Source: Paenibacillus taiwanensis DSM 18679
GTDB lineage: Bacteria > Bacillota > Bacilli > Paenibacillales > Paenibacillaceae
NCBI RefSeq assembly: GCF_000425125.1
Contig: NZ_KE384306.1
Location: 211,705 to 275,704 of the forward strand
Reading direction: 5' to 3'
DNA length: 64,000 nt
Shown: piece after piece, positions 37,561 through 45,531 of the stretch
Numbering within the stretch: position 1 is the first letter of the stretch
Layout of the letters: every line of letters starts with the position of its first letter
Translations under genes and position numbers: made by a program
Notes under the pieces: model-generated
Database searches by the model: none
Told to the model about the DNA's origin: nothing
The model's input: the letters and a program-made list of their open reading frames with translations, nothing else

Positions 37561-39495
37561 TTACTTTGCAAGAAATGAAGCAACGATACGATTTAACATC
37601 CGATCGACATTTTGCGGATACAGCGATAACGATTGATTGCTTTGCGAGGCAAGACTTAACGAACGCTCCACGTCAATCAGCCCGTATCCAAAGTAAATAT
37701 CTTTGCCCGAAGAACCTATATCCGCCACACTTTTACGCATAATATCATACACTTCCGTATTTTTTAGGGACGGATTAATCGAACGGATCAGCCCGGCAAG
37801 CGCTGTGACGTGCGGGCTAGCCATAGACGTTCCGGACAAGGCGGCGTACTGATTTTGAGGATAGGTGCTGGCGATCGTTGTTCCAGGCGCAACGACGTCA
37901 ACGTAATCTCCATAGTTGGAGTACTCCGCTTTAGTTTTGTCCTGATTTGTCGCCGAGACCGCGAACACCTCTGAATATGCGGCTGGATAGCCAGGCTGTC
38001 CTGTGTTGTCATTTCCAGTCGCAGCGATTAATACGACATCCTTGTTATAGGCGTATTTAATGGCATCGTGGAGAAAGGCTCCCTGTGCATAATTACCCAG
38101 GCTTAGATTAATCACCTTAGCTCCATGATCGGCTGCCCAAATGATACCTTCCGCTACAGAGTAGGAAGTGCCTGATCCAGAGCCGTCCAATACTTTGATC
38201 GGCATAATTGGATTGTGCCAGGTCATACCTGCAATGCCCTCCTGATTGTTTACCTGTGCTCCAATAATACCAGCCACATGTGTGCCGTGGCCAACATCGT
38301 CTTGTGGAGGTTTGTCAGGGGCAAACACGTTATACCCTTTTAACAGCTTATCCTTTAAATCCCGATGGTTCATATCTACACCTGTATCGACCACCGCAAT
38401 AATAACACTTTTTTTCCCTTTGCTTAAGTTCCAGCCCTGATTCGCATGAATCAGTGGAAGGTTCCATTGATAGGGCTTGTAAAGCGCATCATTAGGTTCA
38501 ACTGCGCTTGATTTAGAATTATCGTTGCTGCTTAAGCTGGATGGCTGGAAGACAGGTGCTCTCAGGCTTGTAGGCGTTCCATCTGCTCGCTTCAAGTCAT
38601 TTGTCATATATAAATAATGTGGTTCGATATAGATCGGGTTGTATTGTGCAAAATATTGCTTTAACTGCACAGCACTCATCGATTTGGATTTAAAAATATG
38701 TGTGTAGCCTGTTTTGCGAACAGAGCGACAGTTAATATCATTGCGGATTTGAGCAAGCTGTGCGTCTGATGGGGGTTTGCGGAAACGGACAACGATCTCG
38801 TCTTTGTAATAATGACTTGTTCCTTGGTTGTCCTCACCATCATTAACTGGTATATCTTCCATTGTATTCGTATCTACAGATTTGACTTGATATTTGCTTT
38901 CCCGCGGATATGGAATAAGCCGTAAATTGCGCTGCTGGTGGCTGCGCACGTTGTTTACGATATGTTGATTGACGATCGCCACAATGCCCCCATTTAGCTG
39001 TTTGCTTGCCAAGCCTATGACAACGTGTGGTTTGCCGTTAATGAGAATCGTATCCGAACGATAATCATCATGACGTCCTACATGAATTTCGCCGCTGCGG
39101 ACCAAGCTTTTCAGCTGTTTATATTGCGCAGCATCGTCGGGATGAGGAACAGTGCCATTCGCAATCGTTTGCTTCTTTGCTGCGTTGGTCCAGCATACGT
39201 ATTCATAATGGGGATGCTCCCGCACGAACTCCTGAAGTTTAGCCTTAATTTGTTCAGGTGTAAGCTGGTTGTATTTGGTGATTGCAGCTTCCATATCTTG
39301 TTTTATATCCAGTAAGGACATATTTACAGTGCTCTGTACGTCTGCATTTAAAATGTGCTGCTTGGCATATTTCTCTTCCGATGCCGTTTTGATTTGACGC
39401 TGCTGCTCATGCTGGTGATTGTTGCCCCATAACAGCGGCACAGCAAGTACAGCGACACCTAATGCGGTTATTCCAACTACGGTTCCACGCCGCAT
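37561..39495 (-). CDS. Secreted or membrane-anchored subtilisin-like serine protease (S8)
   Basis: 644 residues. An N-terminal signal or anchor helix (about residues 5-24) is followed by about 170 residues that may be a sensor-like segment. A propeptide-like domain (DEIVVRFRKPPSDAQLAQIR onwards) and the S8 catalytic domain come next. The triad is D370 (VVDTGVD), H406 (GHGTHVAG) and S557 (SGTSMASPH), so the enzyme looks active. The ribosome binding site GAGGGA is on the minus strand before the ATG. It points towards rnpB, and no clear terminator separates them. Substrate unknown. Confidence 0.92.
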   Translation of the reverse strand: MRRGTVVGITALGVAVLAVPLLWGNNHQHEQQRQIKTASEEKYAKQHILNADVQSTVNMSLLDIKQDMEAAITKYNQLTPEQIKAKLQEFVREHPHYEYVCWTNAAKKQTIANGTVPHPDDAAQYKQLKSLVRSGEIHVGRHDDYRSDTILINGKPHVVIGLASKQLNGGIVAIVNQHIVNNVRSHQQRNLRLIPYPRESKYQVKSVDTNTMEDIPVNDGEDNQGTSHYYKDEIVVRFRKPPSDAQLAQIRNDINCRSVRKTGYTHIFKSKSMSAVQLKQYFAQYNPIYIEPHYLYMTNDLKRADGTPTSLRAPVFQPSSLSSNDNSKSSAVEPNDALYKPYQWNLPLIHANQGWNLSKGKKSVIIAVVDTGVDMNHRDLKDKLLKGYNVFAPDKPPQDDVGHGTHVAGIIGAQVNNQEGIAGMTWHNPIMPIKVLDGSGSGTSYSVAEGIIWAADHGAKVINLSLGNYAQGAFLHDAIKYAYNKDVVLIAATGNDNTGQPGYPAAYSEVFAVSATNQDKTKAEYSNYGDYVDVVAPGTTIASTYPQNQYAALSGTSMASPHVTALAGLIRSINPSLKNTEVYDIMRKSVADIGSSGKDIYFGYGLIDVERSLSLASQSNQSLSLYPQNVDRMLNRIVASFLAK

Positions 39496-39607
39496 CTTTT
39501 ATCCCTCCACTCAATTCGATAAGCTTAATGAAGCCTTTTATGCTTACCCATAGGGTGAGGTGAACAGGGAAATTTTATTCGAAGAAAGAGGTGAGACAAA
39601 CTATGGG

Positions 39608-39628
39608 TGGAAAGGGATACCTTTTCCA
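39608..39628. promoter_or_regulatory. 21-bp palindrome between divergent protease and ypuI genes
   Basis: Reading from 39608, TGGAAAGGG pairs with CCTTTTCCA around ATA, with one mismatch. TACAAT follows directly (39629-39634) and could be a -10 for the ypuI gene, with TGGAAA as a weak -35. This is a plausible operator; the regulator is unknown. Confidence 0.4.
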
Positions 39629-39717
39629 TACAATTTGTGATAGGATGTTGTTGACTACCAAATGAACAGTCTTCATGAGTGAATAATCGAACAGGATCTT
39701 GTTAAGGGGGAGCAGAA

Positions 39718-40218
39718 ATGCCAGCATCCAATGTGAAGCAGCTTTGCGAAGTGTCAAGAGAGAAGTTAAAGTTTACAATTGAGAAATTGGAGTCTTTTTT
39801 GAATGAATACACGCTGCCGCAGCTTGTTGCCGACCAACAGGATGAAGAGACGGTTAGCTTCTATAAAGGATACTTGGCAGATTTGCGCCACTTGCTTGTT
39901 TTCTCAGAAGTAGCCTATGAGAAGCTTGGGGTTACGTTGCGTCGTGCCCATTTTGATGCGGACTTTGCTGAACGTGCTTTGTATGAAGTGTATCATAACA
40001 GTGTGAATGCTTTCTTTTATCCGAAAAATGAATGTTATTCTGAAGATGGCCGTTATGCTTATACAGGCCAAGATGCCATTCGCTTCCGCAAGAAGCCTGT
40101 TCGGGCAGCACGGGATATTATATTAGACATCACGAAAGCATTTGAAGAGCTCCGTGATGAGCTAGGTTACTACGAGAGCGACTATTTAACCCAGCGTAAG
40201 ATGCAAAGTCAAAAATAA
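39718..40218 (+). CDS. ypuI: YpuI family protein (DUF3907)
   Basis: 166-residue soluble, mostly helical protein. The segment FYPKNECYSEDGRYAYTGQDAIRF and the helical N-terminal half recall Bacillus YpuI. No catalytic motif is seen, and the function is unknown. AAGGGGGAG precedes the ATG, and a strong terminator follows, so it is monocistronic. Confidence 0.72.
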   Translation: MPASNVKQLCEVSREKLKFTIEKLESFLNEYTLPQLVADQQDEETVSFYKGYLADLRHLLVFSEVAYEKLGVTLRRAHFDADFAERALYEVYHNSVNAFFYPKNECYSEDGRYAYTGQDAIRFRKKPVRAARDIILDITKAFEELRDELGYYESDYLTQRKMQSQK

Positions 40219-40234
40219 ACGATTCAATAGACGA

Positions 40235-40265
40235 AACGTTCCGCTTAATGGCGGGACGTTTTTTT
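40235..40265 (+). terminator. Rho-independent terminator
   Basis: AACGTTCCGC (40235-40244) pairs with GCGGGACGTT (40251-40260) over a 6-nt loop and runs into seven T residues. Confidence 0.92.
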
Positions 40266-40368
40266 ACGCTGAAATGATTTATTTTCCTCATGCTACTGGT
40301 AGCTTTGGCACCTCTTGGTTCGAGTATGTTGTTATGCCTGAGGACAACCTGTTACTGGAGGTGATCGA

Positions 40369-40590
40369 ATGTCGAGCGATAAACCATTAGTACGATGCAG
40401 TGTAGCCAATTGTCATTTCTGGGGTCAGGGCAACCTGTGCCAAGCTGAATCCATTCAAATTGACATTGATGCACATGCAACGAAACGTATCAGCGAAGAG
40501 TATGCGGCCGATTTAGGAGAGCTTCACCAAGATCAGGCTGCGACTTCCTCAGTCACTTGTTGTCACACATTTAAACCGAAGCGTAACTAA
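40369..40590 (+). CDS. DUF1540 domain protein
   Basis: 73-residue cysteine-rich protein. The pattern VRCSVANCHFWGQGNLCQAESI with a C-terminal TCCHTF is the DUF1540 signature, probably a metal site. These small proteins are common in spore formers and of unknown role. GGAGGTG precedes the ATG. The next gene follows after 39 bp. Confidence 0.88.
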   Translation: MSSDKPLVRCSVANCHFWGQGNLCQAESIQIDIDAHATKRISEEYAADLGELHQDQAATSSVTCCHTFKPKRN

Positions 40591-40629
40591 CATTTGCTTC
40601 TCACCTCTGAGGTGTAAGGAGTGAGCTAA

Positions 40630-40974
40630 ATGAACAAGGAACAACATCCGCACCGTCGTATTAAACGCCACCGAGTTCGTACATCATGGGATCACACGTA
40701 TGATGCCGAGGCAGCGCAGGAGCTAACTGCTCCTTCCATTACAAGAGATGTATCCAGATTCGGAGATGTTACGAAGGTTGATCGTAATTCTGGATTGGGT
40801 TATGCAGCTATCGTGTTTGCCCTCGTATCGTTGTTTATTTTCCCTGTTATTATGGGCATAACCAGCTTTGTATTAGGGCTTATCGCCTATATGCAAGGTA
40901 GTCGTACGGCTGGCATAACAGCGGCAGTTATCGGCTTGACTGCCTTTACGTTCAGGCTGCTTATGGTCGCATAA
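40630..40974 (+). CDS. Small two-helix membrane protein (DUF4190-like)
   Basis: 114 residues. A basic, hydrophilic first half (PHRRIKRHRVRTSW) is followed by two transmembrane helices with GYAAIVFALVSLF and GLIAYMQG between them, like the short DUF4190 module. Function unknown. GGTGTAAGGAG precedes the ATG. Confidence 0.75.
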   Translation: MNKEQHPHRRIKRHRVRTSWDHTYDAEAAQELTAPSITRDVSRFGDVTKVDRNSGLGYAAIVFALVSLFIFPVIMGITSFVLGLIAYMQGSRTAGITAAVIGLTAFTFRLLMVA

Positions 40975-41067
40975 GAAACAACAAACGACGAACGGGAAAA
41001 ACACGAAGCTCCTGTAGTGTATTCGCAGATTTGCTTCCAAAAGGAATACTTGAAACAAGCAAAAGTG

Positions 41068-41107
41068 ACCTTCATGACTGCTTATTAAGTGGTATGAAGG
41101 TTTTTTT
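41068..41107 (+). terminator. Rho-independent terminator
   Basis: ACCTTCAT (41068-41075) pairs with ATGAAGGT (41094-41101), followed by seven T residues. It closes the DUF1540/DUF4190-like pair. Confidence 0.85.
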
Positions 41108-41194
41108 ATTTACATTGGTATATGAGCCGAGGGCGTGAACGGAACAAGCTGGCATCTTATTGGGCCCATCCCAAGGTTGAAAAAAGATGGAGAT

Positions 41195-41391
41195 TTTACA
41201 TAAAAGCGTGTACAATAATACAAGGTCTGAGGGTCATTTTCAGCCGATTGTCATGCTTGGCTGTCGATATGGATCAGATCACGCGGGGCTGAAAGCATAA
41301 TGGCTGTTTCTTTTTTGGAGTAGAACTAATTAGGATCTGCAGGATCAACAATGGCGTAGTAGATCGATCAACGCTATTTTGATCTTTTTTG
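41195..41391 (+). promoter_or_regulatory. GATC-rich terminated leader or small RNA before nifZ-thiI
   Basis: Between the previous terminator and nifZ lie about 350 bp without a gene. TTTACA (41195-41200) and TAATAC (41216-41221) may be a promoter, though the spacing is short (15 bp). TTTCAGCC (41238-41245) pairs with GGCTGAAA (41287-41294). A strong intrinsic terminator follows: AGGATCAA-C-AATGGCGT (41341-41357) pairs with ACGCTATTTTGATCTT (41371-41386) with a single bulge, then a T run to 41390. It lies 69 bp before the nifZ start. Seven GATC sites fall in 41272-41384 and give several alternative pairings. A second promoter may follow at 41404-41431 (TTTACT-16-TATAAG). No T-box or TPP core was found. 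Confidence 0.55.
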
Positions 41392-41458
41392 TTGTCATAG
41401 TGCTTTACTATAGATGTGATGCCAGTATAAGACGAATTGACAAGGAGGCACACCATGC

Positions 41459-42634
41459 ATGGTACAAGACAAAGTTATATATGCGGACTATAGCGCCTCA
41501 ACCCCGCCACATCCAGAAGTTATCCGAACCATGTCGGAAGTGATGGAACAGATTTATGCTAACCCATCGTCCATACATCAATTTGGAGGTCAAGCAGAAC
41601 AGCTGGTTACACGAGCACGAGGCGTCATTGCTGACGCGTTAAAGGTGAATCCTACGGAGGTACTTTTTACATCAGGTGCTACAGAAAGCAACAATATGGC
41701 TGTGCTTGGGGCGGTACGGGCTTCACGATATTCTAAAAAGCCTGCTCATGCGATCGTATCCGCCATCGAACATGCTTCGGTATATGCATGCTATGAGCAG
41801 TTAAAGCGAGAAGGTGTGGAAGTCACGATATTACCCGTTGATTCTAATGGGTGTGTACGTCCAGAGGATGTAGCGCAGGCTCTTCTTCCAGAGACGATTA
41901 TCGTTAGCGTAATGCATGTTAATAATGAGATGGGAGCTATTCAGCCGTTGGAGCAGATTGGCACTTTAATGAAGCAGCATCCCAAAGCTGTGCTTCACGT
42001 CGATGGAGTTCAAGGTTTAGGCAAACTGGAAGTTGACCTTGATCGCTGGAATACAAGATTATTCAGCTTGTCTGGTCATAAGATTAGAGGACCAAAAGGT
42101 GTCGGTGTCCTGATTCGACGGGGACGCGTTCCATTAGAGCCCTTGCTTCATGGTGGCAGTCAAGAGCAGGGCTTGCGAGCAGGCACGTTAAACGTCCCAG
42201 GTATTGTTGCACTTGCTAAAGCCGTGCGAATGGCTGTAGAGGGCCAAGCAGACAACAAGGTTAAGCTTGAACAGTTGCAGCGGCAATTAATTCGATATGT
42301 AAGCGATATTCCCGAACTGGTGCTGAATAGCCCAACCAATGCGCAGGGGGCGCCGCATATCGTAAACATGTCGTTTCCAGGTATGAAGTCTGAGGTTGTT
42401 GTCCATGCGCTTGAGGAAAGAGGTGTGATCGCATCTACCCAGTCGGCTTGCTCGTCGAAGCTGCACAAGCCTAGTCGCGTGCTGCTTGCCATGACAAACA
42501 ATGATCGGGTGGCCTCCAGCGGAATTCGTATCAGTCTGGATGCTGAAATGTCGATGGATGACATCGATCGGATCGGCCAAGCTTTACACGGTGCGGTTAA
42601 CCAGCTTCGGCCGCTTGTACAACTTGAAAGGTAG
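41459..42634 (+). CDS. nifZ: Cysteine desulfurase (NifZ/IscS type)
   Basis: PLP enzyme that takes sulfur from cysteine as a protein persulfide. The PLP lysine is K208 in SGHKIRGPKG and the persulfide cysteine is C331 in TQSACSSKL, on a loop of group I type. It is followed 12 bp later by thiI, the arrangement of Bacillus nifZ-thiI, where this desulfurase feeds ThiI for 4-thiouridine in tRNA. Start ATG at 41459 follows AAGGAGG. An ATG 4 bp earlier is out of frame. Confidence 0.93.
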   Translation: MVQDKVIYADYSASTPPHPEVIRTMSEVMEQIYANPSSIHQFGGQAEQLVTRARGVIADALKVNPTEVLFTSGATESNNMAVLGAVRASRYSKKPAHAIVSAIEHASVYACYEQLKREGVEVTILPVDSNGCVRPEDVAQALLPETIIVSVMHVNNEMGAIQPLEQIGTLMKQHPKAVLHVDGVQGLGKLEVDLDRWNTRLFSLSGHKIRGPKGVGVLIRRGRVPLEPLLHGGSQEQGLRAGTLNVPGIVALAKAVRMAVEGQADNKVKLEQLQRQLIRYVSDIPELVLNSPTNAQGAPHIVNMSFPGMKSEVVVHALEERGVIASTQSACSSKLHKPSRVLLAMTNNDRVASSGIRISLDAEMSMDDIDRIGQALHGAVNQLRPLVQLER

Positions 42635-42646
42635 GTAGTTAACGGA

Positions 42647-44002
42647 ATGGATTATGATATGATATTACTTCGCTTTGGTGAAATTGCAATTAAAGGGCGC
42701 AACCGCGGCAGATTTGAAAAAGCAGCGTACCGTCATGTAAAGGCAGTATTAGCACCTTTCCCGAATACACGAATTATTAAAGAATTCGGCAGGCTGTATG
42801 TTGAACTGAATGGAGAACCGTTTGAACAAGTAATTGGAGTGCTTCGTCATGTTTTCGGCATTGTATCTGTCAGTCCCGTCAAGAAGGCTCCATCTGAATT
42901 TGAAGCTATCGTTAAGACAGCTATTGAGATGATGAAAGAATATGCCCCTGAGCAAGGAACAACATTTAAAGTTAGCGCTCGCAGGGCGTGGAAGAAATTC
43001 CCTCATACCTCACAGGAAATGAATCATCTGGTAGGTTCACCTATTTTGCGACAATTCCCGCAGCTATCAGTTGACGTTCGCAATCCGCAAGTAAATTTGC
43101 GAGTTGAGGTTCGGGAGGAAGGAACCTATATTTTCCACAAAGTCGTACCGGCAACTGGTGGTTTCCCGCTTGCTTCCAATGGTAAAGCAATGCTGCTGCT
43201 GTCCGGTGGTATTGACAGTCCGGTAGCGGGATATCAGGCCTTACGCAAAGGGCTTGATATTGAGGCTATCCATTTTCACAGTATGCCCTTCACAAGTGAG
43301 CGCGCCAAGCAAAAGGTCGTTGATCTCGCACAAGTGTTGGCAAATTATGCTGGAAAAATTCGGGTCCATATGGTGCCATTTACGGATATTCAGACAAGAC
43401 TGCACCAAGCAGGGCAAGAGCATTTGCTTATAACGATGATGAGAAGAGCGATGCTGCGTATTGCTACTGGCCTTGCAGATAAGCAGAAGGCACATGCACT
43501 AGTAACAGGTGACAGCCTGGGGCAAGTTGCGAGCCAGACGCTGGGCAGCATGAATGCAATTGGACGTGTGACCAACATTCCGTTACTGCGTCCGCTTGTT
43601 ATGATGGATAAGGAAGAAATTATCCGGATTGCTCAGCATATCGGTACGTTTGAGTTATCCATTTTGCCGTATGAGGACTGCTGCACCTTGTTTGTACCGA
43701 AATCTCCGGCAACAAACCCGAATATTAATATTCTTGAACGTACAGAAAGATCAATTCCAGAGCTGGATGAAATGATACAAGCTGCGATTGAAGGTACGGA
43801 GGTTGTAACGCTCCGTGCGGGTGGTGCGATACATTTAACAACTCAGCAAGTGTCTGCTGATGAAGATGGACATCTATTAGGGTATCCGTCAAGTTCTAGT
43901 GACATAACCGTACCACGTCCAGATGGTGCTCCAATAGCAGCGCCAGCAGCCACCGCTTCGGTGCAATCGCCAAGCAAGCCTGATCACGGCGACTGGTTCT
44001 AA
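42647..44002 (+). CDS. thiI: tRNA 4-thiouridine synthase ThiI
   Basis: Adenylates U8 of tRNA and inserts sulfur. The N-terminal ferredoxin-like and THUMP domains are followed by the PP-loop SGGIDSP (residues 186-192). The rhodanese domain of the E. coli protein is absent, as in Bacillus, which explains the need for the adjacent desulfurase. About 50 C-terminal residues rich in Ser, Pro and Ala look disordered and exceed the family core. AGGTAGG precedes the ATG. Confidence 0.95.
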   Translation: MDYDMILLRFGEIAIKGRNRGRFEKAAYRHVKAVLAPFPNTRIIKEFGRLYVELNGEPFEQVIGVLRHVFGIVSVSPVKKAPSEFEAIVKTAIEMMKEYAPEQGTTFKVSARRAWKKFPHTSQEMNHLVGSPILRQFPQLSVDVRNPQVNLRVEVREEGTYIFHKVVPATGGFPLASNGKAMLLLSGGIDSPVAGYQALRKGLDIEAIHFHSMPFTSERAKQKVVDLAQVLANYAGKIRVHMVPFTDIQTRLHQAGQEHLLITMMRRAMLRIATGLADKQKAHALVTGDSLGQVASQTLGSMNAIGRVTNIPLLRPLVMMDKEEIIRIAQHIGTFELSILPYEDCCTLFVPKSPATNPNINILERTERSIPELDEMIQAAIEGTEVVTLRAGGAIHLTTQQVSADEDGHLLGYPSSSSDITVPRPDGAPIAAPAATASVQSPSKPDHGDWF

Positions 44003-44032
44003 ATATATATTCCATTCTAATTAACGGGCATA

Positions 44033-44069
44033 CCTCCCGCTTGTACAACATAAAACTGTACAAGGGAGG
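44033..44069 (+). promoter_or_regulatory. Hairpin sequestering the terC ribosome binding site
   Basis: CCTCCC (44033-44038) pairs with GGGAGG (44064-44069), and TTGTACA (44041-44047) with TGTACAA (44057-44063), 13 bp with a 2-nt bulge. The GGGAGG strand is the Shine-Dalgarno sequence of terC, whose GTG is at 44078. The Mn-sensing yybP-ykoY core found before many terC genes is not visible. Confidence 0.65.
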
Positions 44070-44077
44070 GACTAGCC

Positions 44078-44749
44078 GTGGATTCGATTTGGTTGCTGTT
44101 GGAAATATTAGTGATTAATCTCGTGCTTAGTGGAGATAACGCAGTTGTTATTGCAATGTCGACGCAGCATTTGCCGGAAAGGGAACGTAAACTTGCCGTC
44201 TGGTGGGGGGCAGCAGGCGCCGTCATTCTTCGCCTCCTGCTTACTATTGCGGCGATGTGGCTTATGGGCATCCCTTTGCTGCAGGCTGCCGGAGGTGTGA
44301 TGCTGTTTGCCATCGCGATTCAACTGCTCGCAGACAGCGGCTCCCACTTGGGCCGCAAGGAGGGTATCGTATCACTTGCGAGCGCAATCCGTACGATATT
44401 GGTTGCTGATGTCGTAATGAGCTTGGACAATGTACTGGCAATAGCAGCCGTGTCCAAAGGACATTTGCCTTATTTGATCGCAGGGATCGCGATCAGCATT
44501 CCAATCGTCGTATGGGGCAGTACATTAATTAGCCACTGGCTGACACGCTTTCCGATATTAATTTATGCTGGAGCAGGAATACTTGGTTATACGTCCGGTG
44601 AAATGATTGCAAGTGACATGAGGCTAAGGTTATGGATGCCAGAATTGTGGCTCAACTTGCATGTGCTGTTGCCGTGGGTGCTCACTGTGATGGTATTACT
44701 TGCAGGTTATTGGATTAAACGTCAGACGCGCACCACCGTTTCAGATTAA
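44078..44749 (+). CDS. TerC family integral membrane protein
   Basis: 223 residues with about six or seven transmembrane helices. The conserved acidic motifs are LSGDNAVVIAM near the N-terminus and DVVMSLDNVLAIAA in the middle, the metal-binding pair of the TerC/YkoY group. Relatives export manganese and help metalate exoenzymes; this role is inferred here. It starts with GTG behind GGGAGGG, which is buried in a hairpin. Confidence 0.93.
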   Translation: MDSIWLLLEILVINLVLSGDNAVVIAMSTQHLPERERKLAVWWGAAGAVILRLLLTIAAMWLMGIPLLQAAGGVMLFAIAIQLLADSGSHLGRKEGIVSLASAIRTILVADVVMSLDNVLAIAAVSKGHLPYLIAGIAISIPIVVWGSTLISHWLTRFPILIYAGAGILGYTSGEMIASDMRLRLWMPELWLNLHVLLPWVLTVMVLLAGYWIKRQTRTTVSD

Positions 44750-44799
44750 GCCGAATGAATAGGGTGTGTAGTGCGGGGCACTGCACTTGTCTAGTGCTT

Positions 44800-44846
44800 A
44801 ACTTCTTGCAAAAAGTCGCGGCAGCGATGTATGCAGGAAGTTTTTT
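44800..44846 (+). terminator. Terminator after terC
   Basis: AACTTCTTGCA (44800-44810) pairs with TGCAGGAAGTT (44832-44842) with one G-T pair, then TTTTTT. A smaller GTGC/GCAC hairpin precedes it. Confidence 0.87.
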
Positions 44847-44971
44847 GCGTGGAAGGTAGTATTTTTACCACGTATCAAGTAAACTAGAAAAAGTAAAATG
44901 GGCGCGAAAAACGTCGTTCCGTGTCCTTCATCCCTGTCCAATGTATAATGGATGCAAGAGGTGAGAGTGTC

Positions 44972-45466
44972 ATGTCCAAAAAAGAGCCGATTATCGGTAT
45001 AGTTATTTTGGCAGCAGGATTGTTTATTTTGTTAGGAAAATGGGGGTTCTTCTCCTTCCTGGGAGGAACAATGTGGCCGTTGTTTATTTTTTTAGCAGGC
45101 GTAGTCCTGTTTGGCCTCATTCGGGCGCGTATGCTGCCTCCGATTGCTTTTGTTCCTGCCGGCGCGTTATTGGTGTATGGATTGTTATTTATGTTAAGCC
45201 ATTGGATCAGCTGGGGGCTGTTCGGTTATTTATGGCCGTTCTTGCTTCTTGGTTTGTCATTCGGCTTATTCGGGTACTGCCAGCTTGATCCATATGCGTC
45301 TCGCAGCGCATGGGTCGGTGCAATGGGATTAGGTGCGATCGGCATCATTATGCTGCTGTTTACAGTTTTCGTAAGCATCGGCATTTATTTGATTGCGGCA
45401 GCCTTGATTGTTGTTGGAGCAGCACTGGTTTTTGGAAGCCGGACAGGCCTTTGGCGGCGCCGATAA
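44972..45466 (+). CDS. Polytopic membrane protein of unknown function
   Basis: 164 residues with about five hydrophobic helices and few polar residues (IIGIVILAAGLFILLGKW, PLFIFLAGVVLFGLI, WPFLLLGLSFGLFGY and others), ending in RRR. It resembles LiaI/LiaF N-terminal or DUF5668-type membrane domains, which occur in envelope-stress genes, but no output domain is attached. ATG at 44972 follows AAGAGGTGAGAG; an in-frame codon at 44921 lacks a site. Confidence 0.75.
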   Translation: MSKKEPIIGIVILAAGLFILLGKWGFFSFLGGTMWPLFIFLAGVVLFGLIRARMLPPIAFVPAGALLVYGLLFMLSHWISWGLFGYLWPFLLLGLSFGLFGYCQLDPYASRSAWVGAMGLGAIGIIMLLFTVFVSIGIYLIAAALIVVGAALVFGSRTGLWRRR

Positions 45467-45531
45467 CGGTCCTAGTTAGTAGTTGGAAGCCCCATTCATT
45501 TTTGGTATAAGAGAAGGGAAAGATCGATTGT

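Noticed and set aside
41195-41391. 6S RNA, TPP riboswitch or T-box before nifZ-thiI
   Set aside because: No long rod with a central bubble is closed by complementary ends beyond a weak 6-bp pairing. The TPP core and the T-box sequence are missing.
44003-44077. yybP-ykoY manganese riboswitch before terC
   Set aside because: The gap is only 75 bp and lacks the conserved loop sequences; only the ribosome-binding-site hairpin is present.
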